Below, piece by piece: positions 6,951 to 7,331 of a DNA stretch of 7,331 nucleotides. Made by a program: the position numbers and the translations under genes. The DNA is from Flavobacteriales bacterium (GTDB taxonomy: Bacteria; Bacteroidota; Bacteroidia; Flavobacteriales_D; Crocinitomicaceae). Location of the stretch: contig CANJQZ010000093.1 of NCBI GenBank assembly GCA_947476515.1, forward strand, positions 1 through 7,331, written 5' to 3'. Each line of letters opens with the position of its first letter. Positions within the stretch are counted from its first letter, which is position 1. The notes beneath the pieces were generated by a model. That model was not told where the DNA came from. It did not search any database and saw only the letters and a program-made list of their open reading frames with translations.

Positions 6951-6965
6951 TTCTAAATATTAGAA
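6951..6965. repeat. Short perfect inverted repeat TTCTAA-ATA-TTAGAA
   Basis: Six-base arms are separated by 3 bp in the gap between the acyltransferase gene and the secreted-protein gene. It is almost purely AT and is not followed by a T run, so it is a poor terminator. It could be an operator for the downstream gene or chance. Confidence 0.3.
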
Positions 6966-7021
6966 AAATGAATGAGCATATGGAAAATACTTCATCCCAT
7001 CATCTCTATTAAAAAAGATTT

Positions 7022-7331
7022 ATGAAATTTCTTATGCTTCTTTTGTTTTTCGCAATCTCCTCCCAATCATTTTGCCAAGACAATTTTAAATTCAAAAAAT
7101 ACATTAATGATCAATTTCTGGGCATAGAACAATTTGATATAGATCAAGATTCTACCTCACATCACACAACTTATTTGGGACAAGTTGATATGAAGGACGG
7201 GGGTTTTCATTCAAAATCTGTCACTTACAAAGTGCTTTCGCAATATGGATCTTTTCAAGCTGCAATAGTAAGACACGGATACAGCAGATTAATATTTATG
7301 GATGAAAAGGGTAAAACAGTAAGAATCTATA
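7022..7331 (+). CDS. Unrecognised secreted protein, N-terminal part (3' truncated by window edge)
   Basis: An open frame of 103 codons starts at the ATG at 7022 and runs off the window without a stop. It opens with a classical signal peptide: MKFLMLLLFFAISSQSFCQ, a hydrophobic core followed by SFCQ. Signal peptidase I cleavage before or after the Gln is likely; ending near a Gln is common in Bacteroidota exported proteins. A Cys is present, but the residues before it (QSF) do not make a lipobox, so a lipoprotein is unlikely. The mature part is polar and mixed (KYINDQFLGIEQFDIDQDS, then HTTYLGQVDMKDGGFHSKSV) with no motif I recognise. It probably acts in the periplasm, at the surface or outside the cell. 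An alternative start at Met5 (7034) would leave a shorter signal peptide. Confidence 0.75.
   Translation, partial: MKFLMLLLFFAISSQSFCQDNFKFKKYINDQFLGIEQFDIDQDSTSHHTTYLGQVDMKDGGFHSKSVTYKVLSQYGSFQAAIVRHGYSRLIFMDEKGKTVRIY

Noticed and set aside
1..7331. tRNA, rRNA, CRISPR array, insertion sequence, attachment site or defence system
   Set aside because: I saw no clover-leaf-like RNA genes, regularly spaced repeats, transposase, integrase, nuclease or toxin-antitoxin motifs. Apart from short gaps, the window is filled by the housekeeping and membrane genes listed.

Overview
The window looks like ordinary chromosome from a member of the Bacteroidota, most likely a flavobacterial-type organism. This is inferred from several things. 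The DNA is AT-rich, and start codons mostly sit behind A-rich leaders with no clear Shine-Dalgarno. There are sites resembling the Bacteroidota promoter (TTG, about 18 bp, TAnnTTTG). The proteins are of Bacteroidota flavour: FeoB with a tiny Cys-containing membrane partner, ribosomal protein Thx, and a short SerA next to SerC. All convincing genes are on the + strand.

Region 1 (1-1520), iron uptake: the C-terminal membrane part of the ferrous iron transporter FeoB (5' end outside the window), followed after 23 bp by a 48-codon gene for a FeoB-associated membrane protein with a CxxC motif. Region 2 (1521-3407): a 157-bp gap with nothing convincing, then corA (Mg2+/Co2+ channel) and, 8 bp after its stop, a TrmH/SpoU-type RNA 2'-O-methyltransferase; the two are probably co-transcribed. 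Region 3 (3408-3696): a monocistronic-looking gene for ribosomal protein Thx with an unusual lysine/alanine/proline-rich tail, closed by a clear intrinsic terminator. Region 4 (3749-5778): serC and serA 14 bp apart, encoding the first two steps of serine biosynthesis from 3-phosphoglycerate (SerA oxidises it, SerC transaminates the product). No serB is present. Region 5 (5850-6917): an AT-richer acyltransferase-3 family membrane protein with its own candidate promoter. Region 6 (6918-7331): a 104-bp gap and the start of an unrecognised secreted protein that runs off the window.

I found no RNA genes, CRISPR arrays, insertion sequences or phage genes, and no convincing new multi-gene system. 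The points most worth a second look are the H1-like tail on Thx, the small feoB-linked gene with a promoter-like sequence ending just before its ATG, and the AT-rich acyltransferase downstream of the serine genes.
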